Position numbers and translations under genes: made by a program
NCBI RefSeq assembly: GCF_022647325.1
Contig: NZ_CP071405.1
Location: forward strand, 1 to 64,000
Reading direction: 5' to 3'
Source of the DNA: Pantoea deleyi
Lineage (GTDB): Bacteria; Pseudomonadota; Gammaproteobacteria; Enterobacterales; Enterobacteriaceae
Length of the DNA: 64,000 bases
Shown: positions 1-10,837 of the stretch, piece by piece
Layout of the letters: each line of letters opens with the position of its first letter
Numbering within the stretch: the first letter of the stretch is position 1
The notes under the pieces: model-generated
Database searches by the model: none
Seen by the model: only the letters and a program-made list of their open reading frames with translations
What the model was told of the DNA's origin: nothing

Positions 1-936
1 GTGGCGGATAATCCCGGCGGTGCTTATAACCCGCTGTTCCTTTATGGCGGCACCGGTCTCGGTAAAACGCACCTGTTGCATGCGGTGGGTAACGGCATTA
101 TTGCCCGTAAGCCCAATGCCAAAGTGGTGTATATGCACTCCGAGCGTTTTGTGCAGGATATGGTTAAAGCCCTGCAGAACAATGCGATCGAAGAGTTTAA
201 ACGCTACTACCGCTCTGTGGATGCGCTGCTGATCGATGACATCCAGTTCTTTGCGAATAAAGAGCGTTCGCAGGAAGAGTTCTTCCACACCTTTAATGCC
301 TTATTAGAGGGCAACCAGCAGATCATCCTGACGTCGGATCGCTACCCTAAAGAGATCAACGGCGTCGAAGATCGTCTTAAATCACGTTTCGGCTGGGGAT
401 TAACGGTGGCGATCGAGCCGCCTGAGCTGGAAACGCGTGTCGCGATCCTGATGAAAAAAGCGGATGAGAATGACATCCGTCTGCCGGGCGAAGTCGCCTT
501 CTTTATTGCCAAGCGTCTGCGCTCTAACGTGCGTGAGCTGGAAGGGGCGCTGAACCGCGTGATTGCCAATGCCAACTTCACCGGCCGGGCGATCACCATC
601 GACTTCGTGCGTGAGGCGCTGCGCGATCTGCTGGCGCTGCAGGAAAAGCTGGTCACTATTGATAATATTCAGAAGACCGTCGCGGAGTACTACAAAATCA
701 AGGTTGCAGATCTGCTTTCCAAGCGCCGTTCGCGCTCGGTAGCACGTCCGCGCCAGATGGCGATGGCGATGGCGAAAGAGTTGACGAACCACAGCCTGCC
801 AGAAATTGGTGATGCTTTTGGGGGTCGCGACCACACAACGGTGCTTCATGCCTGCCGCAAGATTGAGCAGCTGCGTGAAGAGAGCCACGATATCAAAGAA
901 GATTTCTCTAATCTCATCAGAACATTATCTTCCTGA
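1..936 (+). CDS. dnaA: Chromosomal replication initiator DnaA (3' part, cut by window start)
   Basis: DnaA is the AAA+ ATPase that binds 9-mer boxes at oriC, melts the adjacent 13-mer region and loads DnaB with DnaC. The 311 visible residues cover domains III and IV. The Walker A motif GGTGLGKT is at residues 16-23, Walker B (LLIDDIQFF) is near residue 75, and the C-terminal DNA-binding signature [15 protein letters not shown] is near residue 275. About 155 N-terminal residues (domains I and II) lie before base 1, so the GTG at base 1 is an internal valine, not a start. dnaN follows 4 bp after the TGA, the normal dnaA-dnaN-recF-gyrB order. The oriC it acts on is about 58 kb away in this window, beside mnmG. 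Confidence 0.97.
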   Translation: MADNPGGAYNPLFLYGGTGLGKTHLLHAVGNGIIARKPNAKVVYMHSERFVQDMVKALQNNAIEEFKRYYRSVDALLIDDIQFFANKERSQEEFFHTFNALLEGNQQIILTSDRYPKEINGVEDRLKSRFGWGLTVAIEPPELETRVAILMKKADENDIRLPGEVAFFIAKRLRSNVRELEGALNRVIANANFTGRAITIDFVREALRDLLALQEKLVTIDNIQKTVAEYYKIKVADLLSKRRSRSVARPRQMAMAMAKELTNHSLPEIGDAFGGRDHTTVLHACRKIEQLREESHDIKEDFSNLIRTLSS

Positions 937-940
937 CGCT

Positions 941-2041
941 ATGAAATTTATTGTTGAACGTGAGCAGCTGCTGAAGCCGCTGCAACAAGTAAGTGGCCCA
1001 CTGGGTGGTCGTCCGACGCTGCCAATTCTCGGCAACCTGCTGCTGCAGGTCACCGAAGGTTCGCTGTTGCTGACCGGTACCGATCTGGAAATGGAGATGG
1101 TCGCGCGCGTGGCGCTGACCCAGGCGCACGAACCCGGTGCCACCACCGTTCCGGCCCGGAAATTCCTCGATATCTGTCGCGGATTGCCGGATGGCGCAGA
1201 AATTACGCTGGCGCTGGAAGGCGATCGTATGCTGGTGCGTTCTGGCCGCAGCCGTTTTTCCCTGTCGACGCTGCCCGCCAGCGACTTCCCGAATCTGGAT
1301 GACTGGCAGAGCGAAGTGGAATTTACCCTGCCGCAGGCGACGCTGAAACGGCTGATCGAAGCGACCCAGTTCTCGATGGCGCATCAGGATGTACGTTACT
1401 ACCTCAACGGCATGATGTTTGAAACCGAAGGGGAAGAGCTGCGCACCGTGGCGACCGATGGTCACCGTCTGGCCGTCTGCTCGATGCCGATTGGTCAGGC
1501 GCTGCCGAGCCATTCTGTCATTGTGCCGCGCAAAGGGGTGATTGAGCTGCTGCGACTGCTGGATGGCGGCGAGACGCCGCTGCAGGTGCAGATTGGCGGC
1601 AGCAATATCCGGGCGCACGTCGGCGACTATATCTTTACCTCCAAGCTGGTGGATGGCCGTTTCCCCGATTATCGCCGCGTATTGCCGAAAAATCCGGACA
1701 AAGCGCTGGAAGCGGGCTGCGATCTGCTTAAGCAGGCCTTTGCGCGTGCTGCGATCCTCTCTAACGAGAAGTTCCGCGGTGTTCGCCTCTATATCACCGA
1801 AAATCAGCTGAAAATCACCGCAAATAACCCTGAACAGGAAGAAGCGGAAGAGATGCTGGATGTCAGCTACAACGGCACCGAACTGGAAATCGGCTTTAAC
1901 GTCAGTTACGTGCTGGATGTGCTGAATGCGCTGAAGTGCGAAAACGTCCGTCTGCTGCTGACCGATTCCGTGTCGAGCGTACAGATCGAGGATGTGGCGA
2001 GTCCCGCCGCAGCCTATGTCGTGATGCCTATGCGCCTGTAG
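941..2041 (+). CDS. dnaN: DNA polymerase III beta sliding clamp
   Basis: DnaN forms the ring-shaped dimer that tethers DNA polymerase III and many repair proteins to DNA. The 366 residues equal the E. coli length. The protein begins MKFIVEREQLLKPLQQVSG and ends with the typical VMPMRL C-terminus. The ATG at 941 is 4 bp after the dnaA stop; a longer in-frame reading from 806 runs inside dnaA and is not used. In E. coli recF starts immediately after dnaN. Here the stop is followed by 224 bp of structured non-coding DNA, so recF translation cannot be directly coupled to dnaN. Confidence 0.98.
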   Translation: MKFIVEREQLLKPLQQVSGPLGGRPTLPILGNLLLQVTEGSLLLTGTDLEMEMVARVALTQAHEPGATTVPARKFLDICRGLPDGAEITLALEGDRMLVRSGRSRFSLSTLPASDFPNLDDWQSEVEFTLPQATLKRLIEATQFSMAHQDVRYYLNGMMFETEGEELRTVATDGHRLAVCSMPIGQALPSHSVIVPRKGVIELLRLLDGGETPLQVQIGGSNIRAHVGDYIFTSKLVDGRFPDYRRVLPKNPDKALEAGCDLLKQAFARAAILSNEKFRGVRLYITENQLKITANNPEQEEAEEMLDVSYNGTELEIGFNVSYVLDVLNALKCENVRLLLTDSVSSVQIEDVASPAAAYVVMPMRL

Positions 2042-2265
2042 GTGGTCTCTATCGGCCTGGCTTGTTTCCTCTGTTGTGCCCCGGCCGTGCCCGCTATCCG
2101 CACGGACTTCAGTCCGTGGCGATGCACTGGCGGAGCGCAACATCGCGGCAACGCCGACGGCCCGGTGACAGAGCCGGGTAAACCCTGCCCGGCATCGACG
2201 TCCTGGCGTGTTACCCGGCCAGGCGCATTTCATCCCGATCACTGCCCTTCACGCTGGATTGATTC
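2042..2265 (+). other. Structured dnaN-recF intergenic region with nested inverted repeats
   Basis: These 224 bp have no convincing coding sequence. A perfect stem-loop lies at 2101-2118 (CACGGAC, loop TTCA, GTCCGTG). A second block at 2161-2219 can pair in alternative ways: CCCGG 2161-2165 with CCGGG 2174-2178; GCCGGG 2173-2178 with CCCGGC 2188-2193; or GCCGGGTAA 2173-2181 with TTACCCGGC 2211-2219. The last two share an arm and exclude each other. There is no U-run, so an ordinary intrinsic terminator is unlikely. It could be a REP-like element, an RNA-processing site or a mutually exclusive leader structure for recF-gyrB. Confidence 0.6.
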
Positions 2266-3351
2266 ATGGCTTTAACCCGCCTTCTTATTAAAGATTTTCG
2301 TAATATCGAGCAGGCTGACCTGCAGCTGGCACCGGGCTTTAACTTTCTAGTTGGGGTCAACGGCAGCGGCAAAACCAGCGTCTTAGAGGCCATTCATACG
2401 CTGGGACATGGCCGGTCGTTTCGCAGCCTGCAGGCGGGCCGCGTCATTCGTCACGACGAGGCGGCCTTCGTGCTGCACGGACGGCTGGAAAATAAAGAGC
2501 GGGAGATTTCTGTCGGGCTGACCAAAAACCGCGCCGGTGACAGCAAGGTGCGCATTGACGGCAGCGATGGTCACAAGGTCGCGGAGCTGGCGCAGCTGCT
2601 GCCGATGCAGCTGATTACGCCGGAAGGCTTCAGTCTGCTCAACGGCGGCCCGAAATACCGCAGAGCCTATGTCGACTGGGGCTGTTTTCACAACACGCCT
2701 GGGTTTTTTAACGCCTGGAACAACCTGCGTCGTCTGCTCAAACAGCGAAACGCCGCGCTGCGGCAGGTTTCACGGTACAGTCAGATCCGCCCCTGGGATC
2801 AGGAGCTGGTTCCGCTGGCGGAGCAGATCAGCCAGTGGCGCGCCGAATACAGCGCGGCCATTTCGGCGGAGATCACCGCCACCTGCAGCCAGTTCCTGCC
2901 GGAATTTGAGCTGCGCTTCTCTTTCCAGCGCGGCTGGGATAAAGAGAGCGACTATGGCGAACTGCTGGAACGTAACTTCGAACGTGATCGCGCGCTGACC
3001 TACACCGCCAGCGGCCCGCATAAGGCCGATTTCCGTATCCGGGCTGAAGGGACGCCGGTAGAAGATTTACTCTCACGCGGGCAGTTAAAACTGCTGATGT
3101 GTGCATTGCGTCTGGCACAGGGCGAGTTCCTGACAAGCCAGAGCGGACGCCGCTGTATTTACCTCATTGATGACTTTGCTTCTGAGCTGGATGAAAGCCG
3201 CCGTCGCCTGCTGGCAGAACGGTTAAAAGCCACCCAGGCTCAGGTATTTGTCAGCGCCATTTCGGCCGGACATGTAATCGACATGAGCGACGAAAAGGGC
3301 AAGATGTTCCGCGTGGAACAGGGTAAAATAGCGGTTCAACCTGAAGATTAA
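2266..3351 (+). CDS. recF: DNA replication and repair protein RecF
   Basis: RecF is an ABC/SMC-like ATPase that, with RecO and RecR, loads RecA at single-strand gaps and helps restart stalled forks. The protein is 361 residues. The N-terminus [19 protein letters not shown] and the Walker [10 protein letters not shown] (about residues 29-37) are typical. The signature [10 protein letters not shown] is near residue 268 and the Walker B-like [11 protein letters not shown] near residue 300. It ends 18 bp before gyrB, so recF and gyrB probably share a transcript. The spacing upstream is odd (see the dnaN-recF region). Confidence 0.97.
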   Translation: MALTRLLIKDFRNIEQADLQLAPGFNFLVGVNGSGKTSVLEAIHTLGHGRSFRSLQAGRVIRHDEAAFVLHGRLENKEREISVGLTKNRAGDSKVRIDGSDGHKVAELAQLLPMQLITPEGFSLLNGGPKYRRAYVDWGCFHNTPGFFNAWNNLRRLLKQRNAALRQVSRYSQIRPWDQELVPLAEQISQWRAEYSAAISAEITATCSQFLPEFELRFSFQRGWDKESDYGELLERNFERDRALTYTASGPHKADFRIRAEGTPVEDLLSRGQLKLLMCALRLAQGEFLTSQSGRRCIYLIDDFASELDESRRRLLAERLKATQAQVFVSAISAGHVIDMSDEKGKMFRVEQGKIAVQPED

Positions 3352-5778
<2,427 letters not shown>

Positions 5779-5798
5779 CCGACAGCCCCTGTCGCACA

Positions 5799-5828
5799 GG
5801 CCATCACCCCGGTGATGGCCTTTTTTTT
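5799..5828 (+). terminator. Rho-independent terminator after gyrB
   Basis: A perfect 10-bp stem GGCCATCACC / GGTGATGGCC with a CC turn is followed by eight T residues. It lies 20 bp past the gyrB stop and closes the dnaA-dnaN-recF-gyrB transcription unit. Confidence 0.95.
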
Positions 5829-5971
5829 GTACCGTACGGGCGGAAACCCGGCTGCGCCCGCCCCGCCGCCCGCGCGCTGCGATCCCGATCACGTTTTAAC
5901 CTGGTCTGCTCCCTTACTCTTGCCTCTCTTAGCGCTATTCCGGCGCACACGTTATAACAGGGAGTTACATC

Positions 5972-6451
5972 ATGATTGTTTGCGATCGTCACGACTGGGA
6001 CAGAGAACGTCACGCCTTTCATCCGGTCGTTGATCAGGCGATAAGCTGGATTGCCGGCACGGATTTCAGCCAGCTGGAAACCGGGAAATATGCGATCCTG
6101 CCCGACGACAAAATGTTCTGTCTGGTGCAGGAGATGATGACCGAACCGGCCAGCGCGCGCCGTGCGGAGTCGCACTTTAACTACATCGATATCCAGTATC
6201 TGCTGGCAGGCACCGAGAACATCGGCGTGGCCCGCGCCCACCCGGATCAGCAGATCACCGAAGATTTTGCCCGGCAGCGCGACGTGGTGTTTTACCAGAA
6301 GACGCTGAACGAGTCGGTGATTACGCTGATGCCCGGCATGTTCGCCCTCTTCTTCCCGCACGACATTCACCGCCCCTGCTGCGCGCCCGGCGAACCGGCA
6401 ACTATCCGAAAAGCGGTGATTAAAATCCATCGCGATCTCTTTACCGCCTGA
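5972..6451 (+). CDS. YhcH/YjgK/YiaL-family (DUF386) protein
   Basis: A 159-residue protein of the EbgC/TabA/YhcH cupin-fold family, whose members act in sugar metabolism (for example handling sialic-acid or beta-galactoside breakdown products) and bind a metal. The family pattern is visible: ESHFNYIDIQYLLAGTE near residues 57-72, and FFPHDIHRPCC near 118-128 supplying a second histidine pair. The ATG at 5972 has GGGAG 8 bp upstream. It appears monocistronic between the gyrB terminator and yidA, so there is no pathway context to choose a substrate. Confidence 0.85.
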   Translation: MIVCDRHDWDRERHAFHPVVDQAISWIAGTDFSQLETGKYAILPDDKMFCLVQEMMTEPASARRAESHFNYIDIQYLLAGTENIGVARAHPDQQITEDFARQRDVVFYQKTLNESVITLMPGMFALFFPHDIHRPCCAPGEPATIRKAVIKIHRDLFTA

Positions 6452-6550
6452 CCCTGGCGACCAGGGTGCCGTTCCCGCCTGCCATGAAACTGGTCAATGT
6501 GCGCTGAATCGCGCTAGCATTGAGTAAAACCCAGACGCAACGAGGACTCT

Positions 6551-7360
6551 ATGGCTATTAAATTGATCGCTATCGACATGGATGGCACCCTGCTCAATCC
6601 GCAACATGAGATCACGCCAGGGGTGAAATCTGCCCTGGATCGCGCCCGCGAGAAAGGGGTGGCGATCGTGCTGACCACGGGCCGGCCATTTGTCGGTATC
6701 CAGCGCTATCTGATGGAGCTGGATATGCAGGTGCCCGGCCAGTACGCGATCAGCAACAACGGTGCGCTGGTTCATCAGGCCGAAAATGGCGACTGCGTGG
6801 CGGAGGTGACGCTGACCTTTGACGACTATCTCTACGTGGAGAAGCTGTCGCGCGAGCTTGGCGTCCATTTTCAGGCGTTCGATAAATCCCATCTTTACAC
6901 CCCCAACAAAGACATCAGCGAATTCACCATCCACGAAGCGAGCCTGACCGGTATTCCGGTGCGCTATCGCGCCGTGGAGGAGATGGATCCGGCCATGCGC
7001 TTCCCGAAACTGATGATGATCGATCGACCTGCCCTGCTCGATGCGGCAATTGCCCGCCTGCCTGAACAGGCTAAGCAGACCTACACCATCCTGAAGAGCG
7101 CCCCCTATTACCTCGAAATCCTCGACCGCCGGGTAAACAAGGGTCAGGGCGTCAGAATGCTGGCAGAGAAACTCGGCCTGAAGCAGGAAGAGGTGATGGC
7201 GATTGGCGACCAGGAGAATGACCTGGCGATGATCGAGTACGCCGGAACGGGTGTCGCGATGGGCAATGCCATCGATTCGGTAAAACAGATCGCTCAGTTC
7301 ATTACCAGAACCAATATGGAAGATGGCGTTGCGCATGCCATTGAAGAGCGGGTGCTGTAA
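6551..7360 (+). CDS. yidA: HAD-superfamily sugar-phosphatase YidA
   Basis: A 269-residue class IIB HAD phosphatase. The catalytic motif DMDGTLL is at residues 8-14, with the first Asp as nucleophile. Motif II (TTGR) is near residue 41 and motif IV GDQENDLAMI near 218. E. coli YidA dephosphorylates small sugar phosphates and lies in the same neighbourhood near gyrB. The ATG at 6551 follows AACGAGGACTCT, a good ribosome-binding site. A GC-rich stem-loop sits 14 bp past the stop. Confidence 0.93.
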   Translation: MAIKLIAIDMDGTLLNPQHEITPGVKSALDRAREKGVAIVLTTGRPFVGIQRYLMELDMQVPGQYAISNNGALVHQAENGDCVAEVTLTFDDYLYVEKLSRELGVHFQAFDKSHLYTPNKDISEFTIHEASLTGIPVRYRAVEEMDPAMRFPKLMMIDRPALLDAAIARLPEQAKQTYTILKSAPYYLEILDRRVNKGQGVRMLAEKLGLKQEEVMAIGDQENDLAMIEYAGTGVAMGNAIDSVKQIAQFITRTNMEDGVAHAIEERVL

Positions 7361-7374
7361 CGCCCCCGCACGCT

Positions 7375-7395
7375 GCCGGGCCGCACGCGCCCGGC
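7375..7395 (+). terminator. GC-rich stem-loop after yidA
   Basis: GCCGGGC (7375-7381) pairs with GCCCGGC (7389-7395) across a 7-base loop. There is no T-run after it, so it may be a weak or Rho-assisted terminator or just a 3'-end stabilising hairpin. Confidence 0.4.
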
Positions 7396-7476
7396 GGTGT
7401 GAAGCCGGTAAAAAAGCTGCGCCGCCAGACAGAATCGCGTAATTTGTCGGGCAACTCTTTCTCCGCGGGTTTCATC

Positions 7477-8736
7477 ATGTCAGAAAAACAGATCACCTTT
7501 GCTGCCCGTCAGCATCAGCTCACCAATATCAATGTCTGGACCGCCGACAGCCAGTGGCTGGCCTTTGACGTGCGCCCCTCCGGCGCGTCATTTACCAGCC
7601 AGACCATCGAGCGCGTCAATGTGATGACCGGTGAGGTGGAGGTGCTCTACCGGGCGCAGCACGGGGCCCACGTCGGGGTGGTCACCGTCAGCCCGGATCT
7701 GCCGCCGCGCTACGTCTGCATTCACGGCCCCGAACATCCCGATGCCAGCTGGCAGTATGACTTCCACCACCGGCGCGGCGTCATCGTGCAGAACGGCGTG
7801 GCGGTCAACCTGGATGCCTGCGATATCACTCCGCCCTTCACGCCCGGCGCCTTGCGCGGCGGCTCGCATGTCCATGTCTTCAGCCCGGACGGGTCGCGCC
7901 TGAGCTTTACCTACAATGACCATGTGATGCATGAGCGGGACCGCCGTCTCGATCTGCGTAACGTTGGCCTCGCGGTGCCGCTGCGCGCGGTGCAGCCCGA
8001 AAAGCAGCATCCGCGCGAATATGAGGGCAGCTACTTCTGTCTGCTGGTCAGCCAGACGCAGGCAGATCCGGAGCCGGGCAGCGATCAGATCAACCGGGCT
8101 TATGAGGAGTGCTGGATCGGTGAGCGGGGCTATCAGAAAGCGGATGGCAGCTGGCAGCGCTGGGCCATCGCCTTTATTGGCGACACGCTGACGGCGCAGG
8201 GCGAAAAGTGCCCTGAAATCTTTATTGTCGATCTGCCCGAGGCGCTGGAGGATTACGCCCGTCCCGGAGAGCAGCCACTGGAGGGCAGCAGCCAGCAGTT
8301 GCCTGCGCCCCCGGCCGGTGTGCAGCAGCGTCGCCTGACGCACAGCAGAGGCATCGCCTTACAGCCCCGCCACTGGCTGCGCGCCGCACCCGATGGTCGC
8401 CAGATTGCGTTTCTGATGGCCGATGACGGGCAGATCCTTCAGCTCTGGACGGTATCCCCCCTGGGCGGCGAACCGCGCCAGGTCACCCGGCTCAGCCACA
8501 GCATCCAGTCCGCTTTCAGCTGGCATCCGGACGGAGAGGCGATCGCCTTTATCTGCGATAACAGCGTGATGCGATGTGACGTGGAGAGCGGCGAGTGTCA
8601 GCGGCTGACGCCGCGCACCGACGATGCGCCGTCAGGCGACGCGGTGGTCTGGTCACCGGACGGCAGGCAGATCGCCTTTATGCGTGAGGTTGCGGGCTGG
8701 CGGCAGCTCTTTACGGTTGCGGCTGAGACGCCATAG
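7477..8736 (+). CDS. yidR: YidR-like beta-propeller protein (DUF3748)
   Basis: A 419-residue soluble protein resembling E. coli YidR (DUF3748), with TolB-like propeller repeats. Recurrent blade motifs are visible, for example FSPDGSRLSFTYND, AAPDGRQIAFLMADD, WHPDGEAIAFICD and WSPDGRQIAFMRE. The start chosen is MSEKQITFAARQH; an in-frame extension 26 codons upstream is basic and unlike the family. No signal peptide is evident. The function of the family is unknown. The 3' end overlaps the convergent yidQ by 26 bp (8711-8736). Confidence 0.8.
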   Translation: MSEKQITFAARQHQLTNINVWTADSQWLAFDVRPSGASFTSQTIERVNVMTGEVEVLYRAQHGAHVGVVTVSPDLPPRYVCIHGPEHPDASWQYDFHHRRGVIVQNGVAVNLDACDITPPFTPGALRGGSHVHVFSPDGSRLSFTYNDHVMHERDRRLDLRNVGLAVPLRAVQPEKQHPREYEGSYFCLLVSQTQADPEPGSDQINRAYEECWIGERGYQKADGSWQRWAIAFIGDTLTAQGEKCPEIFIVDLPEALEDYARPGEQPLEGSSQQLPAPPAGVQQRRLTHSRGIALQPRHWLRAAPDGRQIAFLMADDGQILQLWTVSPLGGEPRQVTRLSHSIQSAFSWHPDGEAIAFICDNSVMRCDVESGECQRLTPRTDDAPSGDAVVWSPDGRQIAFMREVAGWRQLFTVAAETP

Positions 8737-9079
8737 CGGGCATCGGCTGCGCCTGCGCCAGACTCTCCTGGGTATGCGCCAGCCTTTCGCTCTGCAGGAT
8801 ACGTTCCCGCGGCGAGTCGAGCGATTTATCTCTGTCGCTGCGGTAGTAGTCCCACGGCAGCAGCAGCGTATCCAGCACGGCAGAGAAAGGCAGATCGATG
8901 AGCGCCAGCGGCTTCAGCGCCCAGCTGGTCTGATCGTCGGTCAGCATACCGGCGCTGGCGCGGGTGCCCGGATAGTAGCCCTGACTGGCACCGGTGTGAG
9001 ACATCATGCTGGAGCAGCCGGTTGTCGCCATTGTGCAGCAAATCATTCCAGCCAGAGGTAAGGTCTTCAACAATTTCAT
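8711..9079 (-). CDS. yidQ: YceK/YidQ-family lipoprotein
   Basis: A 122-residue lipoprotein. It has a short signal peptide, with lipobox ATTGC giving the lipidated Cys. The family core follows: SSMMSHTG, YYPGTRAS and the segment LPFSAVLDTLLLPWDYYR, which matches E. coli YidQ. The start at 9079 is preferred because AGGG lies 9 bp upstream; longer in-frame starts lack a ribosome-binding site. yidQ precedes ibpA in E. coli too, but here they diverge. The protein is expected to be anchored in the cell envelope; its function is unknown. Confidence 0.85.
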   Translation of the reverse strand: MKLLKTLPLAGMICCTMATTGCSSMMSHTGASQGYYPGTRASAGMLTDDQTSWALKPLALIDLPFSAVLDTLLLPWDYYRSDRDKSLDSPRERILQSERLAHTQESLAQAQPMPAMASQPQP

Positions 9080-9232
9080 TATCATCATCCCTTCAGTCAT
9101 GGCAGAAGCCTGGCTGAGTTGGCCTGCCAGACAACGTCAACACTCTGGGGCGAAGTCCGTTCGGGTCTGGCAAAAGTAATCCTGAGTGTATGTCATTTCC
9201 TCAGATTGGCGAAAAAAATTGCGTTTTGCCCT

Positions 9233-9260
9233 CTTGAAAATCCCCTTCTGATACCCATTT
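9233..9260 (+). promoter_or_regulatory. Sigma-32 (RpoH) heat-shock promoter of ibpA
   Basis: CTTGAA at 9233-9238, 14 bp, then ACCCATTT at 9253-9260. This fits the RpoH consensus CTTGAA-N13-15-CCCCATnT. It predicts a transcript start near 9267 and a leader of about 100 nt before ibpA. Confidence 0.85.
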
Positions 9261-9266
9261 TTAGTG

Positions 9267-9369
9267 TACGGACGCACTCATCGTTGCCGTAAGGGAGGAT
9301 GAGGTGCCGTATCCAGCCTGTCCAATAGTGGAAGGTTGCCAAAACTTGCTGAATTTCAGGAGTCTTAAT
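9267..9369 (+). ncRNA. ROSE-type RNA thermometer in the ibpA 5' leader
   Basis: In enterobacterial ibpA leaders a ROSE element hides the Shine-Dalgarno at low temperature. Here TTGCTG (9346-9351) faces CAGGAG (9357-9362) across a 5-base loop. Pairing gives U-G, U-A, G-G, C-G, U-A and G-C, including the G-G mismatch opposite the Shine-Dalgarno that marks the family's conserved U(U/C)GCU box. The upstream leader holds further GC-rich segments for the preceding stems. The outer boundaries are approximate, from the predicted start site to the ATG. Confidence 0.8.
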
Positions 9370-9786
9370 ATGCGTAATTTTGATCTCACCCCACTTTATC
9401 GCTCTGCTATCGGTTTTGATCGCCTGTTTAACCTGCTCGAATCTAACCAGAATCAGAGCAATGGCGGCTATCCTCCTTATAACGTAGAACTGGTCGATGA
9501 AAACCACTATCGCATCACGATTGCGGTGGCCGGTTTTTCTCAGAGCGAACTGGATATCACGGCGCACGATAACGTGCTGACTGTGCGGGGTGCCCATCCT
9601 GAAGAGCAGGCCGAGCGCAAATACCTGTATCAGGGCATTGCCGAACGCAACTTCGAGCGCAAATTCCAGCTTGCCGACCACATCGTGGTCCGCGACGCCC
9701 GTCTCGAAAATGGTCTGCTGAGCATCGACCTTGAACGTCTGGTGCCGGAAGAGGCGAAACCACGCCGTATTGAGATTCTGAAGTAA
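9370..9786 (+). CDS. ibpA: Small heat-shock protein IbpA (sole IbpA-type sHsp at this locus)
   Basis: IbpA is an alpha-crystallin (Hsp20) holdase that coats aggregating proteins for later refolding by DnaK-ClpB. The 138 residues begin [20 protein letters not shown]. The crystallin domain runs from about residue 36 to 122 and the C-terminal anchoring RRIEIL (I-x-I/L type) is present. No ibpB follows: a terminator comes 25 bp after the stop and then an unrelated convergent gene. Residue 66 is His and residue 109 is Asp, where E. coli IbpA has Gln and Gly. As I recall, these substitutions are reported for Erwiniaceae that lost ibpB and whose IbpA works alone. Confidence 0.96.
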   Translation: MRNFDLTPLYRSAIGFDRLFNLLESNQNQSNGGYPPYNVELVDENHYRITIAVAGFSQSELDITAHDNVLTVRGAHPEEQAERKYLYQGIAERNFERKFQLADHIVVRDARLENGLLSIDLERLVPEEAKPRRIEILK

Positions 9787-9810
9787 TCGTGTGAGTCAGA
9801 GATCACGATC

Positions 9811-9840
9811 AAAAACGCCGCGTTAGCGGCGTTTTTTTTT
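9811..9840 (+). terminator. Rho-independent terminator after ibpA
   Basis: Stem ACGCCGC / GCGGCGT with loop GTTA, preceded by an A-run and followed by nine T residues. It serves ibpA directly, leaving no room for ibpB. The A-run makes it potentially bidirectional for the convergent exporter gene. Confidence 0.95.
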
Positions 9841-9907
9841 ATGTCTGCGGGCGCGGGGCCTGTACGCCATACCCCAGAGGGCTGACGCCGCGGCGATAGT
9901 TAACTGA

Positions 9908-10816
9908 CTACTGCGTTCGCATCGCCAGACGCTGCCCCAGCACGCCACCAAATACGTTGATCAGCAGCCCCAGAATAATCACCAGCGCCCCCAGCATCTG
10001 CTGCCCGGAGAGGTGCTCATCCAGCACCAGCGCCGCGGTAACGATCCCCACCACCGGCACCAGCAGCGACAGCGGCGCAACGCGCCAGGTTTCGTAGCGG
10101 CTCAGTAAATTTCCCCAGATGGCATAGCCGACCAGGGTGGCGATAAACGCCAGATAGCAGAGCGCCAGGAGGGTCTGCAGGTCGATATGCAGCAGGCTGT
10201 CCACGATCGCGGCCTGCCCATCAAACAGCAGCGAACAGGCAAAGAAAGGCAGGATCGGCACCAGTGCGCTCCAGACCACCAGCGACATGATCGGCACGCT
10301 GCGGTTCCGCATAATGATCTTATTGGTGATGTTGCCCAGCCCCCAGGAGAGCGCCGCCGACAGCGTCAGCATCATCGTAGTCAGCGTAATCCCGGCGCTG
10401 ACCCGCCCGGCCATTCCCGACGTTGCCAGCATAAACATCCCCAGCGTGGCGATGATAATGCCGGTGATGTGATTCCAGCGCAGCTTCTCCGCCAGCAGCA
10501 GCGCGCCCAGCAGCAGCGTAAAGAAGGCCTGCGCCTGCAGCACCAGCGAGGCCAGGCCGGCGGGCATGCCGAGCTGAATCGCCAGGAAGAGAAAGGCAAA
10601 CTGACCGAAACTGATGGTCATCCCGTAAACCACCAGCCAGCGCAGCGGGATCGGTGGACGGCGCACAAAGAAAATGGCGGGAAACGCCACCAGGGTGAAA
10701 CGCAATCCGGCCAGCAGGAAAGGCGGCATGCCCTGCAGCCCCAGCTTGATCACCACAAAATTCACGCCCCACGCCACCACCACGCACAGCGCTAACAACA
10801 TATCTTTAACCGACAT
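9908..10816 (-). CDS. eamA: EamA-family (DMT) metabolite exporter
   Basis: A 302-residue inner-membrane protein with about ten transmembrane helices in two EamA repeats. It is close to E. coli EamA, an O-acetylserine/cysteine exporter: shared stretches include VVAWGVNFVVIKLGL, TISFGQFAFLFLAI, SLVLQAQAFFTLLLGA and SRYETWRVAPLSLLVPVVG. The second of two adjacent ATGs (10816) is 6 bp from AAGGAG and is preferred. It is the last gene of the six-gene cluster starting at 15627 and begins about 20 bp after the deacylase gene ends. In that setting it probably exports the pathway product, an amino acid or dipeptide; this is inference. Confidence 0.88.
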   Translation of the reverse strand: MSVKDMLLALCVVVAWGVNFVVIKLGLQGMPPFLLAGLRFTLVAFPAIFFVRRPPIPLRWLVVYGMTISFGQFAFLFLAIQLGMPAGLASLVLQAQAFFTLLLGALLLAEKLRWNHITGIIIATLGMFMLATSGMAGRVSAGITLTTMMLTLSAALSWGLGNITNKIIMRNRSVPIMSLVVWSALVPILPFFACSLLFDGQAAIVDSLLHIDLQTLLALCYLAFIATLVGYAIWGNLLSRYETWRVAPLSLLVPVVGIVTAALVLDEHLSGQQMLGALVIILGLLINVFGGVLGQRLAMRTQ

Positions 10817-10837
10817 CATAAACTCCTTGTCCCGCCG

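Noticed and set aside
917..2242. 441-residue open frame on the minus strand across dnaN
   Set aside because: It lies opposite an unmistakable dnaN, has Gln/His/Arg-rich composition typical of antisense frames in GC-rich DNA, and has no ribosome-binding site.
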